DNA of 64,000 nucleotides, from positions 1 to 64,000 of the forward strand of contig JBCBWU010000006.1 of NCBI GenBank assembly GCA_039816955.1. Reading direction: 5' to 3'. Positions 8,091 through 16,806 of the stretch are shown here, piece after piece (positions within the stretch are counted from its first letter, which is position 1; the number at the start of each line of letters is the position of its first letter). A program made the translations under genes and the position numbers. The notes below the pieces were generated by a model. It did no database searches. It worked only from the letters and a program-made list of their open reading frames with translations, and was not told the origin of the DNA. Source of the stretch: Lewinella sp039816955. GTDB taxonomy: Bacteria; Bacteroidota; Bacteroidia; Chitinophagales; Saprospiraceae.

Positions 8091-9152
8091 ATGCAAGACC
8101 CCATTGTGTCTGACTGTATTAAGCTGCTGCAAGATCTAATTGCCACGCCTTCCTTTTCGCGAGAAGAAGACGCTACTGCCGATCTCATCGCCGCTTTTCT
8201 AACGGAGCGTGGCCTAATGGTGGAGCGAGCTGGAAACAATGTCTGGGTTCGTCATCCGCATTGGCAACAAGAATTGCCGGTAGTGCTCCTCAATTCTCAT
8301 CATGATACCGTCAAGCCTGCCGCCAGTTGGCAGCGCGATCCCTTCACTGCACAGTGGGAAGGTGATCAGCTCTTTGGCCTGGGTAGTAATGATGCTGGTG
8401 GGCCCTTGATTTCCTTAATCGCTTCCTTTTTGCACTTGACTGAGCGTAAGGATCTGCCTTACAATTTACTCTTGGCAGCAACGGCCGAAGAAGAGATTAG
8501 CGGGGCGGGAGGAATTGCGAGTATCCTATCGGAATTGGGACCAATCAATTGTGCTATAGTTGGTGAGCCTACCTCTTTGGATGCCGCTGTAGCGGAACGG
8601 GGCTTGATTGTAATTGACGGTGAAGCAGCCGGCGTATCCGGGCACGCGGCCCGCAGTGAAGGCGTTAATGCGCTATATGTGGCCCTGGAGGATATTGATC
8701 GCCTACGCCAATATGATTTCCAGGAAAAATCTGATCTGCTGGGGCCTGTAAAAGTATCTGTGACCCAAATAGAATCAGGGACCCAGCATAATGTAGTACC
8801 GGACCGTTGCCGTTTTGTGATGGATGTGCGGGTCAACGAACATTACAGCAACCAGCAAGTAGTAGAGGCACTGCAAGCCGTCTGCAAGTCGACTTTGCAA
8901 GCCCGTTCTCTGCGTTTGCAGTCTTCTGGTTTGCCGCTAGGGCACCCTTTACTAAAGGCAGTAGATGCTTGTGGACTATCCCCTTACGGTTCACCTACAT
9001 TGAGTGATCAGGCTTTGATGCCGTTCCCTACGCTGAAATTAGGACCTGGAGATAGCGCCCGTTCGCATACTGCCGATGAGTATATTCGCCGTACAGAAAT
9101 AGAAGCAGGTGTGCAGGCCTATCTGGCGGTACTTGAACAACTCACATTCTAA
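8091..9152 (+). CDS. argE: N-acetylornithine deacetylase-type M20 metallohydrolase
   Basis: 353 residues. Metal-binding and catalytic residues of M20 hydrolases are present: HHD at 70-72 (H70, D72), D101 in SNDAGG, the EEE around 133-135, E159 in GEPT, and a late His in ARSHTADE; H185 in GHAA is the dimer-contact His. The enzyme would remove the acetyl or acyl group from N-acylornithine (or N-acylcitrulline, as in the succinylated/acetylated routes of Bacteroidota) in arginine synthesis. Context supports this: argH is two genes downstream on the same strand, with a small thioesterase between. Exact acyl substrate is uncertain. Confidence 0.88.
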   Translation: MQDPIVSDCIKLLQDLIATPSFSREEDATADLIAAFLTERGLMVERAGNNVWVRHPHWQQELPVVLLNSHHDTVKPAASWQRDPFTAQWEGDQLFGLGSNDAGGPLISLIASFLHLTERKDLPYNLLLAATAEEEISGAGGIASILSELGPINCAIVGEPTSLDAAVAERGLIVIDGEAAGVSGHAARSEGVNALYVALEDIDRLRQYDFQEKSDLLGPVKVSVTQIESGTQHNVVPDRCRFVMDVRVNEHYSNQQVVEALQAVCKSTLQARSLRLQSSGLPLGHPLLKAVDACGLSPYGSPTLSDQALMPFPTLKLGPGDSARSHTADEYIRRTEIEAGVQAYLAVLEQLTF

Positions 9153-9171
9153 AATAAAACCCCCAAAAGCC

Positions 9172-9726
9172 ATGGAATACAAACGCGTAGATGACTCGGA
9201 GGTGTTTCTCTCCGTTTTGATGCAGCCCTCGCACTCCAATTTTGGCGGAAAAATTCACGGTGGCTATATCCTATCTCTTATGGATCAGATTGCTTTTGCC
9301 TGCGCTAGTAAGCATTCGGGTGCCTACTGCGTTACCGCCTCAGTGGATACGGTAGACTTCCGTAACCCGATAGAAATTGGCGAGCTCGTGACCATGAAGG
9401 CCTCCGTCAATTATGTGGGGCGTACTTCTATGGTAGTAGGAATCCGAGTAGAGTCGGAGAACATCCAGAGTGGTTTTGTGAAGCATTGTAATTCTTCTTA
9501 CTTCACAATGGTAGCAAAGGGAGAAGACGGGAAGAGCGTAGCGGTACCAGGATTGGTGTTGGAGAAAGAAATTGACGTGCGCCGCTTTATCAAAAGTATC
9601 AAGCGGATAGAATTAAAGAAAAGTCATCAAGAGGAATATCGCCGCCTCGATGCGCTGGCGGCCACTTCTTTAGAGCAGCTGGAAAACTATAATGTAGAAC
9701 TAAATCTACCCGAGGAGTATGAGTAA
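9172..9726 (+). CDS. Hotdog-fold acyl-CoA thioesterase (YciA-like)
   Basis: 184 residues from the ATG at 9172, 19 bp after the argE stop. The first ~130 residues form one hotdog domain of the YciA/BFIT class: MQPSHSNFGGKIHGGYILSL with the GG-HGG segment, then ASVDTVDFRNPIEIGE and YVGRTSMVVGI. Such enzymes hydrolyse acyl-CoA thioesters. The last ~50 residues are charged and not typical. Its stop overlaps the argH start by 8 bp (ATG at 9719), so it is coupled to argH. A role for a thioesterase inside the argE-argH unit is not established; cleaning up acyl-CoA used for N-acylation is conceivable but is inference. Confidence 0.9.
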   Translation: MEYKRVDDSEVFLSVLMQPSHSNFGGKIHGGYILSLMDQIAFACASKHSGAYCVTASVDTVDFRNPIEIGELVTMKASVNYVGRTSMVVGIRVESENIQSGFVKHCNSSYFTMVAKGEDGKSVAVPGLVLEKEIDVRRFIKSIKRIELKKSHQEEYRRLDALAATSLEQLENYNVELNLPEEYE

Positions 9727-11074
9727 GGAACAACGCAATAAGCTTTGGCAAAAGGCCTACGAGCTGGATGCTCGCATAGAAGCCTTTACGGTAGGACAAG
9801 ATCGTGAATTGGACCTGCTGCTGGCCACTTTTGATATTGCTGGCTCGCTGGCACACGGAAAAATGCTGAGCGAGGTAGGTTTGCTGCCACCAGCCGAATA
9901 CGAGGCGATGGCAAGGGTGCTCCGCCAGCTGTACCAAAAGGCCGAAACTGGAGAATTTACCATTGCTGCAGGAGTGGAAGATGTGCATTCACAAGTGGAA
10001 ATCTTACTGACGGAAGCCCTAGGCGATATTGGTAAAAAAATCCATAGTGGCCGTTCGCGCAATGATCAGGTGTTAGTGGATTTACGCTTGTACTTCCGGC
10101 ACGAACTAGCGAGCATCGTACGGCAAATAGAAGCACTGGCCAGTTTACTGCTTGAACGTTCTGCTAGCCATAAAGATGATCTACTTCCTGGTTATACGCA
10201 TTTACAGGTGGCCATGGTTTCTAGCTTTGGCTTGTGGTTTGGCGCTTACGCGGAAAGCCTGATCGACGATTTAGAACTGTGGCAAGCTACGCACCGGATT
10301 ATCAATCAAAACCCATTGGGTTCGGCAGCGGGTTACGGGTCATCCTTCCCCCTCAATCGACAGCGGACGACTGATTTATTGGGGTTCCGACAACTGGCTT
10401 ATAATGTAGTGCACGCGCAAATGGGCCGGGGCAAAAGCGAACTCCATTTTGGCTTTGCGCTAGCTGGGACCGCCCAAACGCTAGGCAAATTGGCTATGGA
10501 TGTTTGCCTGTACAATTCCCAAAATTTTGGCTTCCTAAAGCTGCCGGATGATTTGACGACGGGCTCCAGTATCATGCCACATAAAAAGAATCCGGATGTC
10601 TTCGAACTTCTCCGTGGACGCTGCAACCAGCTGTTGAGTTTACCGGCGCAGCTTAGTCAACTCAACGCTAATTTACCATCAGGTTACCACCGCGACTTTC
10701 AATTGTTGAAGGAAGTACTTTTCCCTGCCATCCGGCAAATGAAAGATGTCTTGGCAATTACCACTTACGCTGTAGCGCATTTGCAAGTGCAAGCGCATTT
10801 GTTGGACGAAGAAAAATACCGCCTACTCTTTAGTGTAGAGAAGGTAAATGCCGCGGTACTGGGCGGATTACCCTTTCGGGATGCTTATCGCCAGATCGGA
10901 GAATCCATCGAAGCAGGCACTTTTAATCCCGATACTTCCCCTCCCAAGCATACCCACGAGGGGAGTTTAGGCAATCTGTGCTTGCCAGAAATTCAGCAAA
11001 AGCTAAACACTGTCATGAATGGCTTCGACTTTGCGAAGTGGGAAACAGCTATGGAAAAATTAGTGAAAGGCTAA
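9719..11074 (+). CDS. argH: Argininosuccinate lyase
   Basis: 451 residues, the normal length. The enzyme splits argininosuccinate into arginine and fumarate, the last step of arginine synthesis. The fumarase/aspartase superfamily signature GSSIMPHKKNPD is present near residue 280 with the catalytic Ser of the flexible loop; EDVHSQVE and HSGRSRNDQV near residues 85-115 are the other conserved blocks, and TTGSS precedes the signature. The start overlaps the end of the thioesterase gene by 8 bp. The gene converges on the SPOR gene with only 8 bp between the stops. Confidence 0.97.
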   Translation: MSKEQRNKLWQKAYELDARIEAFTVGQDRELDLLLATFDIAGSLAHGKMLSEVGLLPPAEYEAMARVLRQLYQKAETGEFTIAAGVEDVHSQVEILLTEALGDIGKKIHSGRSRNDQVLVDLRLYFRHELASIVRQIEALASLLLERSASHKDDLLPGYTHLQVAMVSSFGLWFGAYAESLIDDLELWQATHRIINQNPLGSAAGYGSSFPLNRQRTTDLLGFRQLAYNVVHAQMGRGKSELHFGFALAGTAQTLGKLAMDVCLYNSQNFGFLKLPDDLTTGSSIMPHKKNPDVFELLRGRCNQLLSLPAQLSQLNANLPSGYHRDFQLLKEVLFPAIRQMKDVLAITTYAVAHLQVQAHLLDEEKYRLLFSVEKVNAAVLGGLPFRDAYRQIGESIEAGTFNPDTSPPKHTHEGSLGNLCLPEIQQKLNTVMNGFDFAKWETAMEKLVKG

Positions 11075-11082
11075 AGGCCTGA

Positions 11083-11724
11083 TTATTTACTCACAATAGC
11101 ATCAATGCCTTTATCCGCAAGGTCATCCACTAGTCGCTTAGCGGCATTGTAGGAGTCGAAGCGGTCTACCAGTACTACTGCGTAAGAACCACGATCGAAT
11201 AATTCGACTGAGGTATTGTTATAACCCATGTCACGCAGTTTAGAAGCGTAGCTGTCGGCATTACTGCGTTGACGAAACTGGCCAGCTATAACCATATATG
11301 CGCCACTACTATTGGAGCGGCTTGCTGCAGCGGTTGCGGCGGAACTTCCAGCGCTGCTACTGCTATTGGTGCTGGCAGCAGGCTCGTCGTAGTCACTCGT
11401 GCTTTCTTCTGCGATTCCTGTGCCTTTATCTAGCTCGTCGTCGCTGTAGCTACCACTACCATCAGCTGCTTCGGCCTCGTCGGTATCGGCGTAGCTGCCC
11501 AATTCGTCATCATCGAGATCAACATCATCTCCGGTAGATGCTACTTCGTCTTCCCAGTCCGTATAGGTTTGCTCGTCGGGAGTATCGTCGTTGCCGTAGG
11601 CTTCAGTTAGTGGCGTAGCGGGCTCTTCACTCTTGTAAAGGCCGGCAATCTTGTATACCAGATAGCCCAGTGCAGCCAGGCATACAACAACAATGGCAAT
11701 GGTAATGATATCTAGTCTAGACAT
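11083..11724 (-). CDS. SPOR-domain single-pass membrane protein
   Basis: 213 residues. A transmembrane helix (about 5-27) is followed by a long acidic and Ser/Ala-rich linker (about 30-140, with DVDLDDDELGS and SNSS-type runs) and a C-terminal SPOR domain (about 141-212, GAYMVIAGQFRQRSNADSYA). SPOR domains bind denuded glycan strands of peptidoglycan, usually at division sites. Topology would be cytoplasmic N terminus with SPOR in the periplasm, the layout of FtsN-like proteins, though the extracytoplasmic essential FtsN motif is not recognised. The linker has repeated low-complexity codons. Confidence 0.9.
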   Translation of the reverse strand: MSRLDIITIAIVVVCLAALGYLVYKIAGLYKSEEPATPLTEAYGNDDTPDEQTYTDWEDEVASTGDDVDLDDDELGSYADTDEAEAADGSGSYSDDELDKGTGIAEESTSDYDEPAASTNSSSSAGSSAATAAASRSNSSGAYMVIAGQFRQRSNADSYASKLRDMGYNNTSVELFDRGSYAVVLVDRFDSYNAAKRLVDDLADKGIDAIVSK

Positions 11725-12129
11725 AGCGGATTGCTTTGTATTTCAAATGAGATACGGAGCGGCGCACAGGTCAAAGGGAATAGCTAGGTGCCCTCCTGGA
11801 AATTGGTAAAAATAAAGCTTGGCACCAAAATACAGTCTTTTTTTGGATTTCTTTAACGCTAGATTAAGTGGTTGTTATTCAGGTGTTTATGTTTGTTTTG
11901 TGTAAAGTGTGGCGCTTTTGACAAAATATTTCACCCGACTTGAGCATTAATTATATGTCCTTTCTACGGATCCCATATCCTTATTCATTTTTCAAACTAC
12001 CGCATTAACCACAAGCTTTACTGCTGCCGCAGTGCGGCCTGGATATTCTTTCACTCAACTAGTGCCTATAAACACACTGTACATTTCATCAATTCGTGAA
12101 CCGGGTTCAGCCCGATAAATCAAAACAAC
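11725..12129. other. Intergenic region between SPOR and ankyrin genes
   Basis: 405 bp, AT-rich, between divergently read genes. A TATGTTTG at 11888-11895 (plus strand) fits the -7 consensus but has no -33 box at the right distance and would give a leader of about 230 nt for the ankyrin gene. No open frame, RNA gene or strong hairpin is seen. Confidence 0.5.
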
Positions 12130-13275
12130 ATGCGTACACTATTTTCTCTTTGCGTGATTGTTCTTTTAGCGACTGGATATGTACATGCTCAAGAAGAAAC
12201 CCCTGCCGAGGTAGTTCCTACCAGCAACGTGAAGGATATACTCTACATGCCATCCAAGTGGGATAAAATGAAGGAAGAGCGTCAAATGCGCTTCCTGTTT
12301 AGTGCGGTGGAAAAAGGCAATGTGCAGTTGGCACAAGCAATGATCGTTGATACGGAGCAGCCCTACTACCAGCACGACAGCCAAGGTGAAACATTACTCA
12401 CCTTAGGGGTGAAAATGGGACATTACGAAATGGTCAAGTGGTTATGTGAGGACGCTGTGATCAACCTCAAAAATGAGTCTGGCGAAACGCCCCTTACACT
12501 AGCTATCAAGCAGCAAAACATTGGAATCATTGAGCTCGTTCTGGAGCGTGCTAAAGCTGACCTCCCCAATAACTTTGACGAGACACCAGTTATGCTGGCG
12601 ATCGCCTACGGATACGAACCGGCCTTCATCAAAAACTTAGTCGATCTAGGCGCAAACCCCAATCGCTTGTCCAATGGTGCTACACCGCTTTCCAAAGCAG
12701 TGGCGAAGGAAAATGTAGCTACAACGGCGATGTTGATCCGTTTAGGCGCTGACCCAAGTATCCCAAATAACGATGGTGAGATTCCGCTCTATCAGGCTGT
12801 GCAACTTAACCATTCTGTTATGGCCGGCGTATTGCTGCATCGCAGTCCGCAACCGGATGTTGACGCCAACTGGCAGACACCAATCGGTGAAACCCTTACC
12901 AATATGGCTTTGGCGCACGAAAACACGGCTATGTTACGCGTCCTCGTAGAAAAAGGAGCCAATGTGAACAGCCTTGATTATATGGAGAATACGCCGCTAC
13001 ACCTGGCGGCTGAGCGTGGCCTGCAAGATGCGGTAACTCTATTGCTGAATTACGGAGCTTATGTAGATGCTATCAATATCATGGGCAGTACGCCGATTAT
13101 GGCAGCTGCACAACGCGGCCACGACGATATTGCTAGTCAGCTGGCTCAAGCTGGTGCCAATCCAGAAATGCGTGATTATTCTGGCATCGCTGCTAATGAC
13201 TTTGGTAATTATGAGTACTCAGATCCACTATTACAACAAGAAATAAACTTCCTGCTACAGGAATCAAACGACTAG
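12130..13275 (+). CDS. Secreted ankyrin-repeat protein
   Basis: 381 residues. A Sec signal peptide covers about residues 1-20 (cleavage after VHA-Q). From about residue 50 to 365 there are roughly nine ankyrin repeats; clear units contain GETLLTLGVKMGHYEMVKWL, ETPLTLAIKQQNIGIIELVL, NTPLHLAAERGLQDAVTLLL and STPIMAAAQRGHDDIASQLA. Some central units are degenerate. Ankyrin stacks bind protein partners; the signal peptide places this one in the periplasm or outside. No catalytic domain is attached. A hairpin with T-rich tail follows the gene. Confidence 0.93.
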   Translation: MRTLFSLCVIVLLATGYVHAQEETPAEVVPTSNVKDILYMPSKWDKMKEERQMRFLFSAVEKGNVQLAQAMIVDTEQPYYQHDSQGETLLTLGVKMGHYEMVKWLCEDAVINLKNESGETPLTLAIKQQNIGIIELVLERAKADLPNNFDETPVMLAIAYGYEPAFIKNLVDLGANPNRLSNGATPLSKAVAKENVATTAMLIRLGADPSIPNNDGEIPLYQAVQLNHSVMAGVLLHRSPQPDVDANWQTPIGETLTNMALAHENTAMLRVLVEKGANVNSLDYMENTPLHLAAERGLQDAVTLLLNYGAYVDAINIMGSTPIMAAAQRGHDDIASQLAQAGANPEMRDYSGIAANDFGNYEYSDPLLQQEINFLLQESND

Positions 13276-13331
13276 GATTCGCTGCAACAAGCACTCAGGG
13301 TAGTTCCATCGGGGGGCTACCCAACTCACAC

Positions 13332-13378
13332 GAGCCTCAATACGCCGTAAGGATGTATTGCGGCTCTTCTATTCTTTA
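13332..13378 (+). terminator. Intrinsic terminator after the ankyrin gene
   Basis: GAGCCTCAATAC (13332-13343) pairs with GTATTGCGGCTC (13355-13366) with one mismatch, followed by a T-rich tail. The tail overlaps the last codons of the convergent VanY gene. An additional GGGTAG/CTACCC hairpin lies just upstream. Confidence 0.7.
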
Positions 13379-14184
13379 CAAATAGGATTAATGCCCAGTA
13401 CGTATTTTTCCACGACACCTATTTGCGTAGCCGCTTCGGCACCATCAAAGCCATCGATCTGTGCGTCAGCCAAGGTTTGGCGGGCGAGTTCGGTCAATTG
13501 CCGGGCAATAGGAAGGTAGCTCCAGTGCCACTTTTCTTCGTTATAACCGTGTGGTCGTTCATCTCCTTTTGGGGAGTAGGGCTGGCAAAACCCGTACCCT
13601 GCCGCGTTGGCGGTAAGCCATTCGTACACTTTTAGACCCTCGCCATTTTCGAAGTAATCGTTGGTGAGCCGGTTAAGGTCCATATCGGTTCCCCAGTGGT
13701 GGCGACTCGTACCAGGCATGGAGCTCCAACGCAGAATGGCGAAAGCCCTGTCCTTAGGATTGGGGTATACCTCTGGCGCTTTTTCTCGACCTTCTAGTAA
13801 GCGAGCGCCATTCCATTTTGCTTCCCAAATCATCTTTTGCCGCACAAAATTTCGGGTGGCTGAGATAATGACCAAACGTACATCATCAGCCGCCGCTGCA
13901 GCGTGCATTTCTTGAAAGGCTTCGTACACCTCTTGCCGGAGATAGTAGGTGCCATCTCCATCAGTATACTTACTAGCTACCGCAACAAAATCCGGATGCT
14001 TGCGAGGATCAAAACGCCCACGGACATAATCGATTGTAAAGCTGGTATCAATTTCAATTACAGGCTCCTCGACCTCTTTTGTTACTTCTACCTCTACTGG
14101 TGGTGTAGTATTTGCGGTTGTATTGCCACAAGCGTAAGCGAGCCAAAGGAGTGATACCAATAACAGTGGGGATGACCATTTCAT
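13369..14184 (-). CDS. VanY-like D-alanyl-D-alanine carboxypeptidase lipoprotein (M15B)
   Basis: 271 residues. Lipobox LAYAC with Cys19, then an acidic linker, then an M15B peptidase domain from about residue 50. The zinc-binding motif SxHxxGxxxD is SRHHWGTDMD at 160-169 (H162, D169), and the second metal/catalytic block is EEKWHW near residue 217. The enzyme would trim the terminal D-Ala from peptidoglycan pentapeptides. As a lipoprotein it is probably held at the inner or outer membrane facing the periplasm. It is monocistronic and points toward the ankyrin gene. Confidence 0.92.
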   Translation of the reverse strand: MKWSSPLLLVSLLWLAYACGNTTANTTPPVEVEVTKEVEEPVIEIDTSFTIDYVRGRFDPRKHPDFVAVASKYTDGDGTYYLRQEVYEAFQEMHAAAAADDVRLVIISATRNFVRQKMIWEAKWNGARLLEGREKAPEVYPNPKDRAFAILRWSSMPGTSRHHWGTDMDLNRLTNDYFENGEGLKVYEWLTANAAGYGFCQPYSPKGDERPHGYNEEKWHWSYLPIARQLTELARQTLADAQIDGFDGAEAATQIGVVEKYVLGINPICKE

Positions 14185-14304
14185 AGAGAAAGAAGCATTT
14201 TTTGCAGTGCCCGAAGATACAGTAATTTCAACGCCTCATCTATTGGTTCCGCGGGATTCACCCTACCGTGTAGGAGCAACAAATCCGCAAAGCCATTCAG
14301 TTAA

Positions 14305-15168
14305 TTAGGCTATTGCCCATCCCTCTTCTAACTCTCTCACCCGCACCTCTTGCCCAATAACCAGGTCTTTCATTTGCTTTGCTTCTAACCAAAGTTGAAT
14401 GCTTTTTCTGTTGGCAGTGAGCAGATTAACCCATCCTCCGTCAGCCTCAGTAGTAATTGCTTTAACGGTAGCTCGAAAGCTGAGTGGCTGATTTGCTTCC
14501 TCAAATACTTCTGCCGGACTTCCAATTTGCACCACTTGGCCCGCATCCAAGACAACTACCTGATCTGCCAATTGGGCAATCTCCTCCCGCTCGTGACTAA
14601 TGAGAATGGTAGTTAGCGCAAAGCGATCGTGCAGCTTTCGCAAATGTCGCCGTAATTTCTGCCGCATTTCCAGATCTACTGCTGAGAGTGGTTCATCCAG
14701 TAAGAGGAGCTGAGGGCGTTGCACCAGGGAACGTGCCAGAGCCACCCGCTGTTGCTGTCCACCAGAGAGTGTAGTCGGGTATTGATCTTGCAATTGGCCT
14801 AGTTCGCTCATTTGAATCAGTTCGTCCACCATCTGAGCATCTTGGCCTTTCTGACGGGCGAACTCTAGGTTCTCACGTACGGTCATGTTGGGAAATAACG
14901 CATAATCCTGAAATACCAAACCTACCTTCCGTTCTTGCGGGCGCAGTCGAATTTTACGCTTGCTATCTTCCCATATCTGGTTGGCAAAAACAATCTTAGC
15001 CTGATCGGGATCGAAGAGGCCGGCGATGATACGTAACAAGGAAGTTTTTCCTGCACCGGATTTTCCGTATAAGCCAATAACCTGACCTCGGTTCAGCTCT
15101 AGCTGCACCTCTAATAGCATTTCTCCACCCGGCGAATTCAGTCGTTTTTGTACCTGTAGCTCCATCAT
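14305..15168 (-). CDS. modC: Molybdate-type ABC transporter ATP-binding protein
   Basis: 287 residues. Walker A GKSGAGKTS near residue 35, signature LSGGQQQR near 135, Walker B LLLLDEPLSAVD near 155 and the H-loop SHERE near 190 are all intact. A shortened C-terminal domain follows (about 225-287) where full-length ModC has a molybdate-binding MOP domain, so self-regulation by molybdate may be reduced. Its ATG overlaps the modB stop by 4 bp. Together with modB and modA it forms a minus-strand operon for molybdate or tungstate uptake; the anion cannot be told from sequence. Confidence 0.92.
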   Translation of the reverse strand: MMELQVQKRLNSPGGEMLLEVQLELNRGQVIGLYGKSGAGKTSLLRIIAGLFDPDQAKIVFANQIWEDSKRKIRLRPQERKVGLVFQDYALFPNMTVRENLEFARQKGQDAQMVDELIQMSELGQLQDQYPTTLSGGQQQRVALARSLVQRPQLLLLDEPLSAVDLEMRQKLRRHLRKLHDRFALTTILISHEREEIAQLADQVVVLDAGQVVQIGSPAEVFEEANQPLSFRATVKAITTEADGGWVNLLTANRKSIQLWLEAKQMKDLVIGQEVRVRELEEGWAIA

Positions 15169-15839
15169 AGCCAGAATCTTTTTAGGCGACCTCCATTAAA
15201 GAGGTAAACGAGCAATAAGATGGAGAAAGTAACCGCGAAGAGTACCAGTGAATACTGATTGGCTGCTGCGTAGTTCAATGATTCTACTTCGTCGTATACG
15301 GCAATGGAGGCCACTCTGGTCAAGCCCGGAATATTGCCGCCAATCATTAGCACCACGCCAAATTCACCAATAGTATGGGCAAAGGCCAGGACAACGCCCG
15401 TGAGTAAAGAAGGCTTGATATTGGGCAGTAGTACGCGCCTCAGCGTTGTCCAACGCGATTTACCAAGTATATAGGCCGCTTCCTTTAAAGAGGGGGGCAG
15501 ATTCGTCAGGCCTGATTGAATAGGGTGTACCATAAATGGGAGGCTGTAAATCATAGAAGCAAACACGAGGCCTTCAAAAGAAAAAACCAATTGTAGTCCT
15601 AGTTGATCACCTAACCATTGACCGAAAGAGTTGTTGGGGCTGAACGCAATAAGCAGGTAGAAGCCCAAAACAGTAGGGGGTAACACCAACGGCATGCTCA
15701 CTAGCGTTTCCACAACGGGCTTGATGCGCGTGCGTGTGTACGCCAGCCAGTAAGCCAGCGGTAATGATACCACAAAAAGCAGGGCTGTGGTGATCAAAGC
15801 CAAGCGAAGGGTGAGCAGTAAGGGGGACCAATCGATCAT
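15165..15839 (-). CDS. modB: Molybdate ABC transporter permease
   Basis: 224 residues with about five to six transmembrane helices. The ModB family features are clear: LPLAYWLAYTRTR near the N terminus, SMPLVLPPTVLGFYLL, and the EAA-type coupling loop AAYILGKSRWTTLRRVLLP followed by GEFGVVLMIGGNIPG. It forms the inner-membrane channel that takes the oxyanion from ModA. It starts 32 bp after modA and overlaps modC by 4 bp, consistent with one transcript. Confidence 0.95.
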   Translation of the reverse strand: MIDWSPLLLTLRLALITTALLFVVSLPLAYWLAYTRTRIKPVVETLVSMPLVLPPTVLGFYLLIAFSPNNSFGQWLGDQLGLQLVFSFEGLVFASMIYSLPFMVHPIQSGLTNLPPSLKEAAYILGKSRWTTLRRVLLPNIKPSLLTGVVLAFAHTIGEFGVVLMIGGNIPGLTRVASIAVYDEVESLNYAAANQYSLVLFAVTFSILLLVYLFNGGRLKRFWL

Positions 15840-15871
15840 TTGATTTTACTCGCTAGTCTTACGGTGTGGAA

Positions 15872-16642
15872 TTAGTACTTGACATGGACTAAATAGCCAA
15901 ATTTATCCAAAATTACTTTGGCCTCCTCCGATAAGAGGAAACTTACGAAGGCTTGAGCAGCTGTGTTTGGTTCATCTTGTGAGATGACGGCTACACCTTG
16001 CTCTATCGGTTGGTAGAGGTCAGCAGGAACGATCTGCCATTCGCCCCGACCCTGCATAGCATCCGACTGCACCACTGATAGTGCAGTAAAACCCAGTTCG
16101 GCCGCTCCACTAATGATGAATTGATTCGTTTGTGCGATGCTTTCCCCAAACACTAATTTATGCTGTACGCTGTCTAGTAATCCTGTTTGTTGCAGTACCT
16201 CCTGCGCGGCTTGCCCGTAAGGAGCTGTTTGTGGGTTTGCTACCGCAATGTGTTTAATGCCTGGAGATGATAGATGGGATAATTGCGGAGAGACATCAGG
16301 GGTGAGGCTCCATAAAACCAACTGCCCGTAGGCGTACACTTTCGCTGGTCCTTCGGTGAGGCCAGCTTGCTGTAGCCGTTTGGGATACCGTAAATCAGCA
16401 GAAACGAAAACGTCAAACGGGGCCCCGGCTTGAATCTGTGCCGTAAGTTTTCCGGAGGAGCCTACTACTATTTCACAGGGGAGTTGGGTTTGTTTGGAAA
16501 AGGCCGCTACCAATTCCTCCATGGCAAATTGCATGTTCGCCGCAGTGGCTACTACCAAAGTAGGTGCTTTAACGGGAGCACAGGCAAACGTACTCCAACA
16601 GATGAGTAGGCAAAGGCCCCAATAGCAAAATTGTCTAAGCAT
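15872..16642 (-). CDS. modA: Molybdate-binding periplasmic lipoprotein
   Basis: I place the start at the ATG at 16642, giving 256 residues and a signal with a lipobox ending in Cys (WSTFAC); the frame stays open upstream to 16795, but that extension puts basic, non-hydrophobic sequence before the signal. The mature part has the ModA pattern: VVATAANMQFAMEEL, GSSGKLTAQIQAGAPFDVFVSAD and the anion-site residues in the first block (Ala-Ala-Asn). It would capture molybdate or tungstate and pass it to ModBC. It is divergent from the M20 peptidase gene. Confidence 0.9.
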   Translation of the reverse strand: MLRQFCYWGLCLLICWSTFACAPVKAPTLVVATAANMQFAMEELVAAFSKQTQLPCEIVVGSSGKLTAQIQAGAPFDVFVSADLRYPKRLQQAGLTEGPAKVYAYGQLVLWSLTPDVSPQLSHLSSPGIKHIAVANPQTAPYGQAAQEVLQQTGLLDSVQHKLVFGESIAQTNQFIISGAAELGFTALSVVQSDAMQGRGEWQIVPADLYQPIEQGVAVISQDEPNTAAQAFVSFLLSEEAKVILDKFGYLVHVKY

Positions 16643-16806
16643 GCCCAAAAGTAAGGTTTGCTTTTTGCAAAGCGGCTTACCCCGCCCCGGTGATGAGTGT
16701 GAATTCAAGCTGGCTTTTTTCTGGTATCTTGGTGAAACGAATTGATACCCCATTGGCCGAAGATGAGCAAGACCTAGTCTAAGTTTTTTCATCAAGCATT
16801 CACCGT

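Noticed and set aside
16646..16653. Minus-strand TACTTTTG as modA promoter
   Set aside because: It ends only four bases before the chosen ATG, too close for a transcription start upstream of it.
16643..16795. Upstream extension of modA to 16795
   Set aside because: The added ~51 residues are basic and polar and precede a normal lipoprotein signal; the ATG at 16642 fits better.
16643..16806. Molybdenum-cofactor riboswitch before modA
   Set aside because: The gap is short and I could not find the paired elements of that riboswitch.
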